From Verrucomicrobiales bacterium (GTDB taxonomy: Bacteria; Verrucomicrobiota; Verrucomicrobiia; Verrucomicrobiales; DEV007), in the NCBI GenBank assembly GCA_022424805.1, contig JAKMGR010000626.1, positions 1 through 16,685 on the forward strand: 16,685 nucleotides of DNA. Reading direction: 5' to 3'. How positions within the stretch are numbered: position 1 is the first letter of the stretch; each line of letters starts with the position of its first letter. Below the pieces are notes generated by a model, which was not told the DNA's origin, did no database searches, and worked only from the letters and a program-made list of their open reading frames with translations. The position numbers and the translations under genes were made by a program. Shown here piece by piece: positions 13,828 to 16,685 of this stretch.

Positions 13828-14877
13828 TCAGGTGGGTAATTCGTTCCCCCGCTTCGTTTTCACTGCGTAGATCAGGAAGGCAACGCCGGTCAGGATTATG
13901 AAAATGGAGTAAAACTGCCCGCGGGTCATTCCAATGATATAGGCGGCGTCCGGCTCGCGGTAGTTTTCCACAATAATTCTCGCGACGGCGTAGTAGACAA
14001 AGAAGATCCCTGTGATGACTCCGTGCCAGGCATTCTTCCACCGCAATCGAATCGCGAGGAGAACGAAAAATGGGATCAGCCCCTCCGCGGCAGCCTCATA
14101 CAGCTGCGAGGGATGACGCGGATTGAGGATTTCTCCCAGCATTTCGCGAAAAGCCTCATTTTCCCGAGATGCCTCGATGATGCTCTCTGCCGCCGCAAAG
14201 TGCTGGCCCTTCCCGTTCGCCATTGCCGTCGTGATGGCATCATTCACCTGCCCGAGAAGCTCGGGCGCAACTTCGGAAGCTCTGCCTGCCAACTCTCGCA
14301 TTTGATCGATCGAGAACATCCATTGCCCTCTTCCATCCGCTGCGCCCTCCCACTCGTGGAGTTCAGCTGGGAATTTCATAGCGATGGCAGCATCGGTTTT
14401 TCGCCCGAAGAGTTCTCCATTCACAAAATTAGCGAGCCTGCCAAAGAAGACTCCAAGGGGAGCGACAACAACGAGATTGTCACCGAGTCCGAGCCAAGAT
14501 TTCTTGCTGTACCACGCGTAAATCCCTGCTGCGATAGTAATCCCGTAGATTCCACCGTGACTTGACATTCCTCCTCCAAGAAAGTCAAAAAAGCTCAGAG
14601 GATTCGCCGTGAAGCCATCCCAGTTATAGAGCAGCATGTACCCAAGCCTCCCTCCAAGCATCGTTCCTAGAAGCGCGCAGATGGTGATGTGATCGGCGAC
14701 TTGTTCTTCCTTCAACTCCGATGCACCAAGGCGGACAAACCATCGAATCAGGAAAAATGCAGCCGCGAATCCTGCGACGTAGGCGAGCCCATACCACCGT
14801 AAGCCGAAGGTTTCGGTAAACTGGATCGCAAATGGATCCAGATGGTGAACCCAGGTGGCGAGAGGAAAATTCATCAT
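13828..14877 (-). CDS. lgt: Prolipoprotein diacylglyceryl transferase
   Basis: This polytopic inner-membrane enzyme transfers the diacylglyceryl group of phosphatidylglycerol to the lipobox cysteine of prolipoproteins, the first step of lipoprotein maturation. Landmarks are RWYGLAYV (27-34), GGRLGYMLLYN (75-85), LGGGMSSHGGIYG (100-112) with H107 at the catalytic-histidine position, and GRLANFVNGELFGR (146-159). PRHPSQLYEA (253-262), RIIVENYREPD (300-310) and GMTRGQFYS (316-324) complete the signature. At 349 residues it is long: 94 residues (160-253) separate GELFGR from RHPSQ, against about 40 in E. coli as I recall. The insert is polar and mostly helical. ATG-ATG makes 14877 or 14874 the start. 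It lies 58 bases downstream of the SanA-like gene on the same strand, probably in one operon. Confidence 0.95.
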   Translation of the reverse strand: MMNFPLATWVHHLDPFAIQFTETFGLRWYGLAYVAGFAAAFFLIRWFVRLGASELKEEQVADHITICALLGTMLGGRLGYMLLYNWDGFTANPLSFFDFLGGGMSSHGGIYGITIAAGIYAWYSKKSWLGLGDNLVVVAPLGVFFGRLANFVNGELFGRKTDAAIAMKFPAELHEWEGAADGRGQWMFSIDQMRELAGRASEVAPELLGQVNDAITTAMANGKGQHFAAAESIIEASRENEAFREMLGEILNPRHPSQLYEAAAEGLIPFFVLLAIRLRWKNAWHGVITGIFFVYYAVARIIVENYREPDAAYIIGMTRGQFYSIFIILTGVAFLIYAVKTKRGNELPT

Positions 14878-14935
14878 GCTTCGAAATGGAAGCGATACTC
14901 AAGTCGGGCGCAACCGCAGAGGTAAGGAAGTTTTC

Positions 14936-15583
14936 TTACAGCCCTGCAATAACTGGAGCATCCTCGGAGGGATTCCATACATACAGATCGATTACTGCCT
15001 TCACCCTGGCGAAATATTCGCGAAGCCGAACTCGTCCGGATGAACCGTAGTCGACTGATTTGCTTCGGAGGGCAACTGCCTCAACCCCGAGTCGATCCGC
15101 GATAAAAAGGGCTCTCCCCACGTGAAAATCGTCGGAGACAATAACGAATCGATCAAAGCCAAAAACTTTTTTCGCTCTCTCTACAGAGTCGAGAGTGCGG
15201 GCCCCCTTGTCGTCAGACAAAATTGCAACTTTGGGCACACCCAGACGGAGAAGGGCCTCTATCATGTCCTCTGTCTCGTCGTAGTAGCGACTGTCTCTAT
15301 ACCCGCTGACGAGAAGTTTGGTTACTTTTCCCTCCTCATAGAGTTTCGCCGCAGCCGCGAGGCGGTTTTGAAAATGTTGGTTCGGCGTGTCAGGTGCTAC
15401 GTTCTTTGACGTCCCAAGAACAAGACCAACGTCGTGCGCCTCGATCAGGTCAGTGGAAGCGTAGACTCTTCCGTGCGTCGATAGCACAATCCACAGATTA
15501 CAGGCCACAATGGCACTAGCTCCCAAAAGAAGTGGGAACAACACAAACCAGAAAAAGTTGGAGAGCCAGCGTTTGCGCGCCAT
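14936..15583 (-). CDS. SanA/YdcF-like membrane-anchored DUF218 protein
   Basis: The 215-residue protein has one N-terminal membrane helix (about 9-31, NFFWFVLFPLLLGASAIVAC), with the catalytic-like domain predicted outside the cytoplasm. The DUF218 core shows VGLVLGTSKNV, FQNRLAAAAKLYEEGKVTKL, LLVSGYRDSRYYDETEDM, GVPKVAILSDDKGARTLDSV and FVIVSDDFHVGRALFIAD, the typical order for the SanA, ElyC and YdcF group. E. coli SanA affects envelope permeability (vancomycin resistance at high temperature); the biochemical role is not settled. The ATG at 15583 is preferred. A GTG six codons earlier (15601) would also work, and neither has a clear ribosome site. Placement directly upstream of lgt supports an envelope function. 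It is divergent from the ABC exporter. Confidence 0.85.
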   Translation of the reverse strand: MARKRWLSNFFWFVLFPLLLGASAIVACNLWIVLSTHGRVYASTDLIEAHDVGLVLGTSKNVAPDTPNQHFQNRLAAAAKLYEEGKVTKLLVSGYRDSRYYDETEDMIEALLRLGVPKVAILSDDKGARTLDSVERAKKVFGFDRFVIVSDDFHVGRALFIADRLGVEAVALRSKSVDYGSSGRVRLREYFARVKAVIDLYVWNPSEDAPVIAGL

Positions 15584-15607
15584 GTTTGTCGATTTTATCA
15601 CCGGGGG

Positions 15608-15646
15608 TTCAGGAAGGTAATATTTTCTTCGTTAATGTATCCTGAA
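15608..15646. promoter_or_regulatory. Divergent promoter gap with spaced 7-bp inverted repeat
   Basis: TTCAGGA (15608-15614) and TCCTGAA (15640-15646) are exact complements whose centres are 32 bases apart, about three helical turns. The AT-rich spacer lies between the divergent SanA-like and ABC-exporter starts. Half-sites in helical phase can mark cooperative repressor binding, but a seven-base match in an 89-base gap may be chance. No convincing -35/-10 pair was resolved. Confidence 0.2.
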
Positions 15647-15672
15647 ATCCTTTTTCATAAACTATTCTCCTC

Positions 15673-16685
15673 ATGCGGACTGTTCTTCGAGTCTTATCCT
15701 ACCTAAAGCGTTACCCAGGGCTGGCAACGGCCCAACTTGCTTGCGCTGTCCTCATGACGGTGATGATTATTGTTTTCCCGACGGTCACAAAGATCGTGAC
15801 GGGAGAGGTCATTCCGCAGCAGCAATTCGATCGATTGCTGCCGCTATCGATGCTCGCGTTGGGAGCATTTTTTCTCACGAACCTTTTTAATGCGCTACGC
15901 ATCATTTTAAACAATACGTTCGAGCAGAAGGTAATCTTCGATATTCGCTCGGATTTGTATCGAAAAATTCAGCGTCTCCCCATGAGATGGTTCGATAACA
16001 AACGGACTGGTGATGTTATGACGAGAGTCACCGAAGATGTCACCGCAATGGAGCGTGTCCTCATTGACGGGATTGAGCAGGGCGTCATCGCTGTCTTACA
16101 GGTGATCGTGATGGGCGTCGCACTTTTTCTCCAGGATGCCCGACTCGCTGCCGTCGCAATGATCCCGATGCCGTTTCTTTTCTTGGGAGCGTGGACTTAT
16201 ACGAGGACCGCCCCGGAGAGGCATCGCAAGGTGAGAAAAGCGACGAGCTCGATGAATTCGCTTCTGCACGACAACATCGACGGGATTCAGCAGATCAAGG
16301 CGTTTACTCGCGAAGAATCGGAACACGCTGCTTTTAACGAATCAAGCAACCGCCTCCGAGAAGCGACTCTGCACTTGATGCGAGTCTGGGCCGCCTACAA
16401 CCCGAGCATGGAGTTTTGCCGGAATCTCGGCTACGTCCTCGTGATCGGATTCGGTGGATGGTGGGTGATGCAGGCTCCAACAGGCGAAGCCCTGGAAAAG
16501 GAAATCGGAACCTTCGCTTTCTTCCTCGTCGCACTGGGTCTCTTCTACGAGCCAATCACCCGACTCAATGGATTGAACCAGATCATCCAGGCAGGTCGAG
16601 CGGCGGCGGAGCGTGTTTTCGAAATTGTTGATGCCGAGGAAGAACCTGACGTCGATGAGGGACTCGTTCTGAGTCAGCCTGTGAG
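15673..16685 (+). CDS. ABC exporter, MsbA-like membrane domain (partial, runs off the edge)
   Basis: From ATG 15673 (MRTVLRVLSYLKRYPG) the frame is open for 337 codons to the window end with no stop. The visible part is a type I ABC exporter membrane domain: helices near residues 17-37, 54-77, 130-153, 155-176, 250-268 and 276-297. The characteristic intracellular-loop segments are YRKIQRLPMRWFDNKRTGDV (96-115), MTRVTEDVTAMERVL and LLHDNIDGIQQIKAFTREES. The nucleotide-binding domain with Walker A, signature and Walker B motifs should follow outside the window, starting soon after VFEIVDAEEEPD. Such half-transporters form homodimers; MsbA flips lipid A, others export lipids, peptides or drugs. 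The neighbouring lgt and SanA-like genes fit an envelope lipid role, but the substrate cannot be determined from this part. Transcription is divergent from the SanA-like gene. Confidence 0.9.
   Translation, partial: MRTVLRVLSYLKRYPGLATAQLACAVLMTVMIIVFPTVTKIVTGEVIPQQQFDRLLPLSMLALGAFFLTNLFNALRIILNNTFEQKVIFDIRSDLYRKIQRLPMRWFDNKRTGDVMTRVTEDVTAMERVLIDGIEQGVIAVLQVIVMGVALFLQDARLAAVAMIPMPFLFLGAWTYTRTAPERHRKVRKATSSMNSLLHDNIDGIQQIKAFTREESEHAAFNESSNRLREATLHLMRVWAAYNPSMEFCRNLGYVLVIGFGGWWVMQAPTGEALEKEIGTFAFFLVALGLFYEPITRLNGLNQIIQAGRAAAERVFEIVDAEEEPDVDEGLVLSQPV

Noticed and set aside
14878..14893. GCTTC/GAAGC inverted repeat just before the lgt start
   Set aside because: Five-base arms are expected by chance and there is no supporting context.

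Overview
The window looks like chromosomal DNA of a Gram-negative-type bacterium, most likely a member of the Verrucomicrobiota. That assignment is an inference from gene style: an exported PQQ-type beta-propeller protein opening with DWPEFRG, an exported ThuA-domain protein, a lysine-rich secreted PDZ protein, and almost no recognisable Shine-Dalgarno sites before otherwise convincing starts. No rRNA, tRNA or other marker gene is present to confirm it. Genes are packed closely on both strands, with no insertion sequence, CRISPR array, integrase or phage gene.

Layout. Positions 1-371 hold no intact gene, only a hairpin and what reads as a dead signal-peptide-coding start. A secreted beta-propeller protein (minus) is divergent from trmB (tRNA m7G46 methyltransferase). 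A frameshifted N-terminal relic of a membrane protein follows, abutting the 3' end of a family 2 glycosyltransferase (minus), which is divergent from dinB (DNA polymerase IV). Behind dinB lie a REP-like palindromic element and one or two small membrane proteins. Then come kdsD (arabinose-5-phosphate isomerase, for KDO/LPS), convergent manA (mannose-6-phosphate isomerase), a Fur-family regulator, argH (last step of arginine synthesis), and a tight pair encoding an unrecognised single-pass membrane protein and a secreted PDZ protein. On the minus strand follow the ThuA-domain protein and gnd (6-phosphogluconate dehydrogenase). An orphan moaE (plus) is divergent from gnd. lgt and a SanA/YdcF-like protein (minus) come next, and an ABC exporter (plus) runs off the right edge.

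Functional picture. Most genes are housekeeping: DNA and tRNA maintenance, arginine, pentose-phosphate and molybdopterin metabolism. A loose envelope theme runs through kdsD, manA, the glycosyltransferase, lgt, the SanA-like protein and the exporter, but they are not one operon. No clearly new multi-gene system is visible. The least explained parts are the membrane-protein/PDZ pair (9202-10798), the small membrane ORFs at 4778-5168, the two gene relics (192-356 and 2477-2749), the REP-like element (4656-4719), and several well-formed inverted repeats at gene boundaries.
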